Shown in pieces: positions 34,021 to 46,045 of a stretch of 64,000 nucleotides of DNA (within the stretch, counting starts at the first letter, position 1; every line of letters begins with the position of its first letter). Under the pieces are notes generated by a model. That model ran no database searches and was not told the origin of the DNA. It saw only the letters and a list, made by a program, of their open reading frames with translations. Location of the stretch: NCBI GenBank assembly GCA_900660155.1, contig CABFPE010000082.1, forward strand, positions 1,471,819 through 1,535,818. The letters are read 5' to 3'. The stretch comes from Hofstenia miamia (lineage: Eukaryota; Xenacoelomorpha; Acoela; Hofsteniidae). Both the position numbers and the translations under genes were made by a program.

Positions 34021-34040
34021 TAGTTAAGAGAACTGTACAA

Positions 34041-34042
<2 letters not shown>

Positions 34043-34095
<53 letters not shown>

Positions 34096-34110
34096 TAGAT
34101 ATATATATTG
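34043..34110. repeat. (TA)n microsatellite
   Basis: About 25 uninterrupted AT dinucleotides, then ATAGATAGATATATATAT. Confidence 0.97.
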
Positions 34111-34355
34111 CTAATTGATCAATATTTACAAGATAACTGCATTTTTAAGCATTAATGAAGACAGACCCAGCAATCACAGTCCGTGTTGTTTCTGAATTTG
34201 CATAGCAAAGAGAAATCCAATGAAGAGGCTCTTTTGCGAAGGACATTTTTTGAACATTGCCTTCTCTTCTCGACATGCCTGTATAAAAATTGATTTATAA
34301 TGATGTGAAAACCATTGCCAAAATATTGAAAATGTAAAACTAAAGCAAAACTCAC

Positions 34356-36592
34356 TTAACCCTACTTGGTTGCCAAAATTGATAAATTAATTGAGGCAAT
34401 TTTCTACCAGTGTTGACACATTTAAAATCAACTTGAAATAGTAGTAAAATCAGTTTCATAATAGCAACAGGCAAAAAATATTTAAAGTTAAGATTTTTGA
34501 TATCTTAAACCACTTTTTGTTTGGACGGAGGTGGATTTGTTAAGCGGAGTCCACTGTAATTAAAAATTATCGCAACAAACGACCTATACTTTTTTACAAT
34601 GTTTTAGGGTTTCCACAATTTGTGAAACTGGTCACAACGTCTTATCTAGTGAGATTCCTAATACTGCATGTAAATATTATTTACTCCTTAAATGTAATAC
34701 CATTTCCTTCCTTGAACTTTCTAATACTCGTAACTGTCATTCACATGTATACTGATAATCTGGGGTTGATCCCATATTGGGCATGGACGAAAGGTGTACG
34801 GGCACGGACTTCTATACTACGAGCACGGGTCGGGCATACGCCTCCTAACATAGGGCGATTATTTGTTGTTGATAATAATTCTTAAAACCATTTTTTGAAG
34901 TTTATAAGTGATTTATATCAATTTTCTATACAAGGATTCTATATATGTATCTGTGTACATGTAATTCGTGTAACACTAACGTACATGTAAATTTATGGCA
35001 GAAATATCATTTTACATAAAATATTACACTAAGCCACATAAAACTAATGGTTTTCATCCACTCTAAAGAGTTCCATTTTACAGTTATGTTCTGATAAGTA
35101 CATTTATTGATTAGAGTACTTAGGTACACTAATTATAAATTTCTTGTATTTAAGAAAAAAATATCTTGAAATTATATGAAATTAATCAAGAGAATTTCAT
35201 TTTGAAATACAGCACTTGAGTGATTAATCTCTTGCAATAGTACTTTCGAAATTACATTTTAATATCAAGAAGAAAAAATTTTTTATAACAAAATTTATGA
35301 GCTAACTGCTTTGAAAAATTCTTCATAAAAGTCTTCTTTTCAATGTTTGGTGAACAGTAGGAGAAAAGCAGAAATGCATTGTTAACAGAGACTCAATCAT
35401 ATTGAAAAGCATGAGCATTATGTATCTGTTGGTCTTCCATTTGTTGGTGAAGACTTTAATTCTGAAATCTATGATATGTACTCCACCTTTTCCAAAGTTA
35501 TAGTCAAGCAATATTTCAGAAATTTTTTCCCCACGATCAGATTGAATTTTCGGCGTTTGGTGGTAAGAGGACATCATCAAAACACCTTTATTCCTTTTTG
35601 GTACATAACTCAACAGAATTTTTTTTGTGAATGTTCATATAAAGTTTCTGAAGACAAGCATTCACGGCCTCTGACCGTTTTGACATTTTTGGGCACATCT
35701 CTGTGATTGGCAGTAATAGTACCCACTGCAGACAATCCATGATCCAAACGTAAGAAATGACTTGAAACAAAGTAAAATACTGGTCCATGAAAATATTCCT
35801 GCTAGAATGATGAAATGGAATCGAAAACTCCTCCACCATGAACCTTCCCTTGGAGAACTGTGAATGCTAGTACGTAGATCACTAGTTTCATCATCGAAGT
35901 CAGTACTATCTGAATCACTTTCACTAGACTCATCAGATCCACTTGTATATTCAATAAAAATTTCTCCATCACTCACTTCATCTAAGTCACAGTTGTAATA
36001 TTTCAGTATCTCCAGCAGAATGACATTGCCCAGTTTGTTCCATCAAATTGTCATCACTATCTTCATCACTTTCACTCGACTCTTCATGATTTTTTGTACG
36101 TGCTCCAATGCCAGCTTGCCTTGTTGCGCCATCACTAACAGATCTGTTCACACTAGTGACTGTAGTTAAAATTCAAAATAGCTACCCACTGCTGATTTCA
36201 TGCAAGCTTAATCAATTACCAATATTTCAAATTTCGAAAGGACAAAGAAAGCTTGACACTAAATATAGACAGACTGAAATTTGAAAATATGTTTGTAAAC
36301 AAAAATAAGAGATAGCATTATGAGAGGGATCAATGGACTACATGTGAGATGTCAAAATGTTTAGTGTAAAGGAAAATGTCTACCTATGTAGGCAGATGCC
36401 ATGACAAGGTTGTTTTTGTTCAAATGTCTACAATAATGTATCAGCGAAAGTTGATCTTCCATGTATTGGGAGACATTGTTACTTCATTGGAAATTTTCAC
36501 TTCTTATGAAAGTATCGTTTATATTAAAGACATGGCAAAACATTACACATGCAATATCTACACATGTAGACAGATGCCCCAATTAGGGTTAA
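34356..36592 (-). mobile_element. Probable piggyBac element (degenerate)
   Basis: TTAA at 34356-34359 is followed by CCCTACTTGG. At the other side, CCAATTAGGG is followed by TTAA (36589-36592), so the inverted ends read CCCTA(C/A)TTGG. Between them the minus strand encodes piggyBac transposase pieces. Near the right end, CTACACATGTAG and CTACCTATGTAG with CAGATGCC after each (36558 and 36380) look like subterminal repeats. Assignment of the ends is an inference from position, TTAA and the short TIR. Confidence 0.6.
35323..36160 (-). pseudogene. piggyBac transposase remnant, third catalytic Asp replaced by His
   Basis: The N-terminal portion (about 35860-36160) is acidic, with runs of Ser/Asp/Glu, as in piggyBac proteins. 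The C-terminal portion (35323-35660) reads SYVPKRNKGVLMMSSYH, then YNFGKGGVHIIDF, then KWKTNRYIMLMLFNM, matching the region around the third catalytic Asp (GGVD). Here that position is His. The central DDE region with the first two Asp residues is missing. Frames shift at least twice. Confidence 0.75.
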
Positions 36593-38100
36593 CTCTTATA
36601 CGGCCAACGTGTGATTTTTTGAATCACCTAGCATACTTTGTGCTTAATACTTGCAGTCAACTTGCTTTGTGACTTTGTTCATAATTATGTTCCGGTACCA
36701 ATATTGACTGATCTGTGTTTGAGTGTTGTTCAGCTTCAAATGGATTGATATTCTCTATTGGAATTTCAGATATTTAAGTGCGGCTGCAACAGAAAGCCTA
36801 TAACTATGATCACCCAACAAAGCTGTTTTAAATATTTTTGAAGAATTTGATTCAAAGGATAAAGTTTATTCAGAGGGAGAAAGTGACAATAATTTTGCCC
36901 AAGATTAAGAATATGCATCTGACGGTGAGAATGAAGTAGTACTTATTCATCCTCATGGTGACATTAACAGAACTCGGAAGATTCTGATAATGATGAAAAC
37001 AGTAGTCTCCTTATTACTAAGAGCAGAAACATGTGGTCTCGAAATCCTCCATCAATTATTGGACGATGTAACAGAGCAAATGTCATTAGGGGCAATGTTA
37101 GACCAAAACCATTAGCACGCAAAACACTTTCTTGCAAATATGGTACTTACAGTTTACAAATATAATGGTTCAGAAAATTTTTTGTTATTATCGTCAAAAG
37201 GTTCATCAACTAGTACATGGTGTTGAAATGAACTTCAACAGTCTGAAAGCATTTATTGGCATCTGCTATTTCAGAGGAGTCACTTTTGATACAAATTTTT
37301 TATTGATGACTTGTGGTCAAAAGAGGCTCACAATTTCTATCATGCAGCAATGTCCAAAGAGAACAACACTTTTGCCACTGTCTGACAAATCTGGAAAGAT
37401 TTCAATGCTTTACTTGGTGCTCATTATGACCCAAGCAAAGAACTTGTGAGTGATTCAGAACCTGTCAGCAACCACACAAGACTACCACATCGTACCTTCA
37501 ACACTAACAATTCTGGTAAATATGGGGAGCTCTACAGATGGTGTGCAGATAGCAAAAACAGATTTTTTGAAGGGTGATTCACTAATAAAGAAACAAAGAA
37601 ACAAAAGAACTGCAGTTCACGATCTAGTCATCACCTGGTCTCGCCCTACCTTGGCACTGTTTGCAACATTATGGGTGATCAATATTTCTCTAATATGAAG
37701 ACTAGAACTGCCTCTTTGAATTATGTCATCCGAATTAGACAACATCTGAACATGGACGAAAACAAGCCTTCCTCAAAGTTTTGGCACTGGAATTGACTTC
37801 AGAGCATGTGGTAAATCGTCTTCAAAACCACCGAAGATTGCATCATTCTGTGGCTCAAGAGATTGAAAAATTCGTCTGAGTGTTCAATATAACTCAAAGC
37901 AACCATCAGTCGCGTGGATCTGAATAACAAATGAAATGACGCTGTTCTCTGCAACACTTCTTTAAAATTGCAAATATTGAGAAATTTGACAATAATGACC
38001 TGCCAGGTTTGTGATCAGAGGGGAAGCATTCCGAAGTCATTGGTGTGATTTGTGAAAGTTGTAATTATGACCATTAAGTTTATGATTATTGCAATAAACT
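36589..38100 (+). pseudogene. Second piggyBac transposase remnant
   Basis: Plus-strand pieces read MWSRNPPSIIGRCNRANV (about 37030-37085), LKAFIGICYFRGVTFDTNF (about 37243-37300), DDLWSKEAHNFYHAAMSKE, IWKDFNALLGAHYDPSKEL (about 37390-37445), and SNMKTRTASLNYVI near 37692. These follow piggyBac transposase order. Catalytic Asp motifs are not clear, and stops and shifts are frequent. TTAACTCTTATACGGCC at 36589 may be the left end, sharing the TTAA with the neighbouring element. The right end was not found. Confidence 0.65.
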
Positions 38101-38700
38101 TTATCTTTGGAATCAAAAAGCTTTTACAACAAGCACAGTATAAAGAACGAAATTACATGTAGGCCAGATTAAGATCGGAACGTTTACTGTTCTGAAGTTA
38201 AGCAATTTATCTCATTAATTTTAACTGCCTGGAATGTTAAAGTGGAAGTTAGTAAGCTATTTTCGATCTTAATAAACAACTTAAGTTAGTGTCTCAATGA
38301 AACCTTTTGTAAAAAGGGTGCAGAAAGATTTATGAACACTAAATTAGTATAATTAGCAGGTATGTACAATATGAACAAATATGAATTGTAATTTTATGTT
38401 CACTTTCAATTTAATCTTCATGCAAGCTGGCTTTCTTTCTCTATCATAATTTATTTATTTTAGCTCTACATACTTCATCAATTAATATTTCATTATTCTA
38501 TTATGACATGTAGACATGTAATTTAGCTGTTATATTAAGTGCTTCAGTTTCTGCTTCTTGGAATCACTTAAATAGCTACAACAGTGAGTCTGCTACTAAA
38601 ATAAGGCATGCGAACTCAGACTTGCAGCAACCAGTGGGTAGTTCTTCCTCTAAGTCATTACCTCAGCTTTTTGCAAACCTCAAAAGGAGGAATTAGTCTG
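38101..38700. other. Unassigned sequence
   Basis: A/T-rich, with no recognised motif between the piggyBac remnant and the LINE remnant. Confidence 0.4.
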
Positions 38701-38749
38701 GGATGACCTGATCCTTCTTCTACTGAAAATGATATAATAAATTATTTAG

Positions 38750-40450
38750 AAGCGAATAGAGTTCAGTGCATATATTTTAGATGCCTTTCCAGATCTGATT
38801 CTATCACAAAATCCTTTTATATTTTTCTAGACAAATATTCAAAGGAATTGGTTTTTTTGCCAGTATTTTGAAAAGAATGTGTTACTGTTCTTCCTAAATT
38901 CAAATGCTAGGGAATTGCTTCAATCTCAATATCGATCATGTTGACTTAGATCAGATTCTAAATCAATTATTAATCAGAACTATTATAATATCGACAATGG
39001 AAATTTTTTACTTTCTTTTTTATCACTTAATTGTTGCAGCTTGGAAATAATATCAAAAGTTACCTTTCTTAAGGGTACACCATTGTCATTTTCTCATGAT
39101 CTTATATTTTGGTTGACCAGATATTAACAATAATTTTCTAAATATCCTTTCATATAAAATAGTTGCTCGTAAAACAAACAATCTGGAATACATGGTGGTA
39201 CTAATATTTTTCAATTCCAAACTTAATGTGAGGTCTACTGAAATTAATCATATCAATTGTGATTTTTTTTGTGCAATGATACTAGATTTCTCCCTAATTG
39301 CACTGCTTGTTATATGTGCTTACCTTCCCCCAATTAGTAGTAAATATGAGCTGGATCTCAAATTAATTGAAACCAGCCTTAAAGAAATCATTCTTTTATG
39401 CAAAAGGGACAATCAATCTCATAATTATTGCTATAATGAAATTTTGATGTGTGGAAATTTAATTTCTCCAAGTGTTGACTGGAATTCTTATGCCTTAAAT
39501 ATGGCACTTGACAGTAATTTTCTCAACATTTTTCCACATGATTAGTTTTATCATGTTGATAAACTTGCTGCTCAGGGGGAAATATATTGAATTTAGTGTG
39601 GGTTTTCTCTATAATATCATTGAGACTTATGGGTTTGCCTAAGTTCTTTTTCTATGGGATACTATGATTCATTCCACTCATTATCTGAATCAATTTCGTT
39701 ACTGCTCTACTCTAATCTTCATTCCAACTGTCAATTGAATGCTTTGCTTCAAACTTTCATCAGTGGGACAAAACGAAAAACGAAAAAAAGTGATGGGTAG
39801 CACATTATTTTTCATCAATTCTGTACAATTATTTAATAAGGTTAACACTGAGTGCATTATTGTCTACAAGATAATAAATAACAGCTTTTAAGTATTTAGC
39901 AAAAACTGGTAATGTTTTCCTTGTTTAAGAATTTCAATGCAAACATGGCTCATAAATATATTTGCAATCTTTCAAACTCTGTAACAATTCCATAAAATAT
40001 GAGGCTTATTAATCTTTTCCTTTTCAAATTGCTCAATTGCTTAACTTCAGTTACCTGAGCTGTTTTGATTATTATGATTGGAGCACCATTCAATTTTCGC
40101 AAAACAGCTTATCAATTAACTTTTCTAAACCTTGTTATGTCCTATGGAAATGTACTTAAGCAATCAACTTCAACTGTTCATGCAGATGCAATTCCACCCT
40201 TGCTGCTATGAAAGCTTTCTCATACTCTTGCATTGTTTGTTCTTCAGTTATTTTTTCATTTATAGATATTAGGATACTACCTGACATTTGGAAGACTGTC
40301 TATATTGCGGCTTTCTTCAAAAGTGGAGATAAAACCAATGTTTGCTCCTCTAGACCAATCAGTATTCCTCCTTGTCTCTCAATTATCTTTGAAGAGATAT
40401 TCAAACATCTCTATCCACATTATGACAGTTTTTTAGAGGAGTAGATCTAC
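38750..40450 (+). pseudogene. LINE remnant: endonuclease and RT fragments
   Basis: 39192-39541 gives an AP-endonuclease-like stretch: LLVICAYLPPISSKYELDL and later CGNLISPSVDWNS, where the GDFN motif has decayed. 40208-40441 gives the RT start: LPDIWKTVYIAAFFKSGDK, then RPISIPPCLSIIFEEIF. The order fits ORF2 of a CR1/Jockey-type LINE, with the segment between mostly scrambled. The LINE 3' half is not evident beyond 40450. Confidence 0.75.
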
Positions 40451-41180
40451 TATGTCTCAGTTACTATTATATCTTTATAATATTAGGGGGGTTACTAATT
40501 AGTTCAAATTTGTAGTGGAATTTACATGGGAATAAGATCATCGAAAAATGTACAAACTTTTTACTATTTTATGAAGAGTAATACCACTTTCATTCTCTCT
40601 ATCTTGTAAATATCAGCTTTATTATTTTCTCGTTCTTTTGATTTTACTATATGCTTAACAAGCTTGGATTTCCGCCTATTACAATTCTTAAAAAATCGGA
40701 ATGATTCCATTTAAATCAACTTTGGTGAATTAAAAGGTCTTTTCCATAAACCTTGATTTGCTTGTCTTGTGTAAATTTCATATCTATTTGAATATTATGA
40801 TTTACTATTGTTTAATTGTATTTCCAATGATGGTTTCAACTTTGACTTTTCAACATTTTTCAAAATCTCCTCTAACAATACCACCTGTTGACATAGATTT
40901 TCCAATTCAAAGAGATCCACTATTATCACAGGTGATCACAATGATTTCTCCCATGTGATTTACACAGTTAATTATCCTATGAGAAATACAGATATCTGTT
41001 TTAATGTTTCTGAGGTAAAATTGAAACCACAGCTTCACTCCTTCTTTTATGCTAGAGTGGATTCTTTTTATATTAATAATTCATGTACTTTCTAAATATG
41101 TTGCTGATGCTCTAATTGTCAATCATTCAGATCCATCAATTGACAACCCTTTGTATATATATATATATATATATACTGTC
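40451..41180. other. Unassigned sequence ending in (TA)n beside a gap
   Basis: No clear motif. Parts may be a decayed 3' part of the preceding LINE. A (TA)n run at about 41154-41175 precedes 32 N. Confidence 0.35.
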
Positions 41181-41212
41181 NNNNNNNNNNNNNNNNNNNN
41201 NNNNNNNNNNNN
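41181..41212. other. Assembly gap (32 N)
   Basis: A run of 32 N between a (TA)n tract and the first arm of a palindrome. Confidence 0.98.
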
Positions 41213-41337
41213 CAACTACTGTTCCAGCTGAAAGATTGTTTTTATCATCTGGTTTCCTCATATCAGATACAAATATCAACGTTTTGTGTTGCATTCACGA
41301 TTGGGCAACTAAAAACTGATGTTTTTACAACATCTAC

Positions 41338-41377
<40 letters not shown>

Positions 41378-41502
41378 GTAGATGTTGTAAAAACATCAGT
41401 TTTTAGTTGCCCAATCGTGAATGCAACACAAAACGTTGATATTTGTATCTGATATGAGGAAACCAGATGATAAAAACAATCTTTCAGCTGGAACAGTAGT
41501 TG
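41213..41502. repeat. Perfect 130-bp inverted repeat around a (TA)n spacer
   Basis: Arms 41213-41342 and 41373-41502 are reverse complements. The spacer is about 30 bp of TA repeats. Both arms encode the same hAT C-terminal peptide (TVPAERLFLSSGFLISD) on opposite strands. The left arm stops exactly at the N gap, so a fold-back assembly error is likely, but a real palindrome cannot be excluded. Confidence 0.95.
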
Positions 41503-42000
41503 CTGGTGTATGCAGAATGGATGCTACAACTTTTGAAAGATTTGGAAATTTGCTTTCGTTTGATTGCCACCAAGCAAAAGGATCGGTACTTACACCCTGA
41601 AAAATAACTTTATCTTGTTCAAGCTCTTGACAAAATAATGTATTTACATCTGGAAAAGCAGCAGTGTTGTCACTGACAAAGCTGTCGTCCATTTCCCTTT
41701 ATAATATAGACGTTTTGCTGCAGTCTGTTCAAACGACATTGTAATTTTTTGGCAAAGGGTATTCAACAATTCCCAAAACCTGCATCTTTCGTCCTTACTG
41801 AAGAAACATGAAAAATTGTTATATCAAATAAAGTTGTTGATATCTTAGCCAGCGGAATAGCTTCAGGATTTGAAATAAACAACCTAACGTGGTAATCACT
41901 GACAATTTGCTCCTTTAAATCAATAATATATGTTGGGTCATCTTCTTGTGCTTTGAGTGAAATCGTAAAATCGCCAGAGATGGAAAAATAATGGAAAATG
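41396..42000 (-). pseudogene. hAT transposase C-terminal remnant
   Basis: The minus-strand open frame 41396-41692 encodes STDPFAWWQSNESKFPNLSK, then TVPAERLFLSSGFL, then NVLCCIHDWATKN and a stop: a hATC dimerisation domain. Upstream (about 41890-41960) another frame reads EDDPTYIIDLKEQIVSDYH, the same signature as the hAT core fragment at 32041-32240, so both belong to one BED-type hAT family. Frameshifted between. No TIR or target duplication was found. Confidence 0.8.
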
Positions 42001-43371
42001 TAGCCTGAGTTTTGTAGCCTAACATTTGTTTATTGTTGTTTCATACTGTTGGTTGTTGCAGCAACCACTAACATCATAATAACAACTGCTAATACTAATT
42101 TGAGCAACTAAAAATTTGCTAATTAAGATTCAAGCTCATGACCAACCAATTTTTTTGCTATCTGTTAATGTTATTAATATTAGTATGTCAGCTCTTGTTA
42201 TTATGACAACTGTATAATGAATTCAATGGTTTGAAGGCGGCATCAGTAGCAACTTTAGTAATAAATAATCAGTGAGCAGATGCTTGAAAATAAAACTCAT
42301 TTCAATATTTTGATTACTAGATCCGAAAAGCTTTTCGAAATTTTAAATTTGTGAAAAATTATAATATACAAGATATGTGAATTTTTAAAAGAATTTATTC
42401 ATAAATATGTGGACAACTTGAAATTAAATGTTATATAAAAATTTACATTTGAGCAAAAGAGATTCTACACGGCTTAAGAAAGTGATCTTTCAAAATTGTA
42501 CAAAATTTTAAAATCTTAAATTGTTGTTAAATTTGGCAGATTCTTATGCTTGTTGTTATCATTTATAAATGAGACAATCACTAAAAATAATGAATAAATC
42601 GAATACTTTGAATTTGTTTTTGAACTACTATAGCTTCTCTTAATAATACAAAGAGTGGTATTTTATCTAATATGGGCATTAATTTCTTTTAATTGCAATT
42701 GCTGTTACTGTTTATTGATTAAACACTCAATGGGATGGCAATTACATAAGAATGATAACAACCAAAATGAAAATCAAAAAACGGAATTGAAATGTTTCAT
42801 TTTCGTTTTTCAATTTTCATTTTTCATTTTTGTTTTTCTTTCAAAAAATGGAAATTGGCAAAATGAAATTTGATAAGCGAAAATGAAAAATGGTCATTTA
42901 CGTTTTTCAATTTAAATTTTCCAAATGATCAAAATGAAAAACTGAATTGAATTCGCAACCTGGTACTTGCATATCACGTCGCAGCCAAGCAATTTGAGAA
43001 AAATGCGCGTTGTTAAGAGTTATCCCACGTGTTAAAAGTTTCCCCGTTCTATAGTATATTATCACAAAAATTAACAAATGGTCACAATTTTAAGATCTTT
43101 ATTATTTACAGACTAGGGTAAAATGCAGAAAGACAATGTTATGAAATTTTGCACTTCTTAAACATGGCCTGAAGCTATTTCTTATTATTATACTACACAT
43201 TGTTCCTGAACGCTTCAATGCATTGTTAAACTATAAAAATCAATTATGTTGCACATTGGTTATTATAAGTTGAACCTACGGGTACTGTTGCGGGTCCGAA
43301 CTAAACTTTTAAGGTATATAGATAAGGCTTCAATTACAGGTATCAGAAATATCCTATCCATCCAGCACTAA
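42001..43371. other. Unassigned region with A/T-rich simple sequence
   Basis: A stretch at about 42730-42960 is dominated by variants of ATTTTCATTTTT and GAAAATGAAAA in both orientations and could form hairpins. No gene recognised. Confidence 0.4.
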
Positions 43372-44494
43372 AGTTAACCCAGCGTTGAAACCGACTGCCG
43401 GCTTTCTTGATTAATATATATATTATTGTTTTGCCTTAGGTATTCATTGAATGATTGGCACCCAGTATTTAAAAGTGTTTGGCATAAAGGAATTGAGATA
43501 TTCAACTTATTTCATACTATTGCAAATACGGAAAAAAATATTTTGAGGCCAAATTGTAACAATAATAAAGGTAATCACGCGTTTTTGGACATGAAATATC
43601 ATTTATTGTACAGTTGACTACCACTATGTTGTAAATTATGACTAAATCAAATCATGCCTAATGTATATTGATTGTTAGTTAACAGAAATTGTTATAAAAA
43701 TTTCGTTCTGTGTTTAATTAAGGTTGAATTTGGGTCTAAGATAATTCGCATCAATTTAAATTATTCCCTCCCAAACCAAACCATCTAAGCATTAAGGAAT
43801 AAGAACAACTATTCACTGGAAAAATACTCAAAAATCTAAACAAACACAACAATAATAAGCGTGATGCATTAATTTTCCATTGCGTAGTATTATTCATTAA
43901 TATTGTGCGTGTGATTGTGTCGCTGTTTTTTGAGAAATGGCAAGTATTTCTGATGAATAATGCAATTATATGCAAATATTGACAAATAATGAATTTAAAT
44001 TTGTTGATCCACCTAAGAGTCTCCAATCTCCGAAGTGGGAAAATCTCAAATATCTTGCTTATGTTAATGGAAATGGTGACAGTTATTGCTGATTACTTTG
44101 CAGTTTGTGCTGGATGTAAAAGTGCATTCATTAAACTCATTCTAAATTGGATGGGAATGACCAACGTAAATATTTTGGATCGTCTGCAGTTAGTGGCCAA
44201 ACGATCCAATGCTAAAAAATTGTAGTCTTTTAGTATAAAAAGTTGTCAATAATCACTACTTAATAATCCTAAGGCATATAGTAGAATATTGTAAGGAATT
44301 GATTTTTTTCAAAATAGCAATCAAATAACACCAAAATAACGAAGTGAAGAAAATACCAGTCTACACCTATTCACCTAAATAATTTGTGCTTCTAAATCGG
44401 TCGAAACCTGATTAAACCGGCGTGCTAAGAAATTAACTAACCGGCTGGCTGCCCGGCTTGAAAATATGCAGCCGGTTCCAACTCTGAGCTAACC
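43372..44494 (+). mobile_element. Probable non-autonomous hAT with BED-finger remnant
   Basis: Ends are CAGCGTTGAAACCGACTGC (43380) and the inverse of CAGAGTTGGAACCGGCTGC (ending 44486), 16 of 19 matching. Flanks AGTTAACC (43372-43379) and AGCTAACC (44487-44494) fit a target duplication with one later change. Inside, 43990-44225 encodes a BED-like piece on the plus strand: EKWKNLKYLAYVNGNGDSY in one frame and DYFAVCAGCKSAFIKL in the other. Length is about 1.1 kb, too short for a full transposase. Confidence 0.75.
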
Positions 44495-45411
44495 CATATC
44501 CGCGAGACCGAACGGACAAAACTGGATATAAACGTATTACGTATAACGTATAAACAAGATGATTCCCACTGGGATTTTTCTTTTTGGGGGCAATTCTCAG
44601 ATTATGTAAAGTTCTTTTCCCAAATGAGTATCTTCACAATGGTTGCTACCGCTTATACATTAGCTATACTAGATTATTCAAAATTCGAAACAGCCTAGCC
44701 CCGAGCCAAGGTCCAATACAACATAGAGAATGTTCAGAATGGAATTACAAAACAAAAGTAAGTATACCAGCTGTATAAACTACTTGACACATCTTCAACC
44801 TTTTGCCTAATTATGAGTATTATGAAAACATCAAAGTATGTTCTATGGCATGTTTTGGGAAATGTCAGAAAAAACATTCTTAATTTATTGTGAAATGAAA
44901 ATTTAGCATTACAGCCAAACTTAACCAGAGCCCATTATTGTGAAATTATATCAACTAATGCAATTTTTAGTATTGAAATTTACACAAGGGTGTGTGCACT
45001 TCTCTGCATAGTATTTAATATCATGAAGTCTCTTTAATGTTTGGAAACATTAAAGCACCTTCTAAATTGAACTACATATATCTGCTTCATGACATCAGGA
45101 GGATGATACATTGGGTGGGCTGCAGCCAACCCAAGCTGCCTTAGACATGTTCCTGATCGCAATATCTAGAAGATCTATTAGTCTTCAACAAACTCATATA
45201 TATATATGCCAAGTAGTTGGCAAACCATAGTAATACACTGTGTTCATTTAGTAACTCCGTGATTTCTCACGTACATTCTATAATTTCATAATTATATAAA
45301 ATAATGTGATTAGAGTTTAAATTTAATGAGTATACTTATTTTAACGTATACATGCTTATTATAAATATTATTCACATAATACAATTGGTTTTCAATTTTT
45401 AGAATATTAGC
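44495..45411. other. Unassigned sequence
   Basis: No recognised motif. An open frame at 44584-44778 has no known similarity. Short (TA)n near 45198. Confidence 0.4.
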
Positions 45412-45465
45412 AATAGCCGCAGTGGCGCCATTTCAGAAAACTCTTAAGGGGTCCAAAATTATTTC

Positions 45466-46045
45466 TTAACACTAGAACGCCAAAAGCGGTCAGAATTGAC
45501 CGCTTGCAACGTTCATATAGCTCTTATTTGAAAAGTCCTTTGAGTGGTTGACAAAATTAGCTGATTTTATTTCTTTCTTTGACCTATTGAATCGACCAAT
45601 ATCTTTCATAAACTATCATTTTTTTGTTTATATTTTTAAGAAATATCATCAAACGCCCAGTGTGTCAATTTTAACCACACATTATAATTTATATAAAGGA
45701 TTGGGTCAATCTTCAGATGCATATTTTAATCACCAATCCTGCCCATTTGAGAAATATTTGCAAACTGTATTAGTAATGGCTGAACCACCCCCACAGAGGA
45801 CGGAGTGAAGGGGTTTATGCCCTGGTCTTTGGTAATCTTGATTCTGAAGATGGGAATTTTAATGATTCCGATTTTCATGAAGAAAACTATCCTTTTTCAA
45901 CTGAAAACTGATCTAATGAATGTGAGACTGTGGAGAATGTATTTATAGATTTACTATAAGGATGTCCCACATTCAACAGTTTCCAGCAAAGATGACATAA
46001 TCCAACTTTACCAAACCCTCCTTGGATCATTCACGTTCTCAAGTG
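45466..46045 (+). pseudogene. piggyBac-like left end and N-terminal transposase remnant inside the hAT
   Basis: TTAA (45466-45469) is followed by CACTAGAACGCC and by the hairpin GCGGTCAGAATTGACCGC (about 45486-45503), an arrangement typical of piggyBac ends. Downstream, an ATG at 45778 starts AEPPPQRTE, followed by an acidic stretch (SEDGNFNDSDFHEENY) with stops, as in piggyBac N-termini. The rest of the transposase and the right end are absent, apparently lost at the tandem duplication. Confidence 0.45.

Noticed and set aside
34160-34278. Candidate minus-strand exon after TTTTTATACAG
   Set aside because: All three frames are open for a while, so the reading frame cannot be chosen; it also lies close to a piggyBac end.
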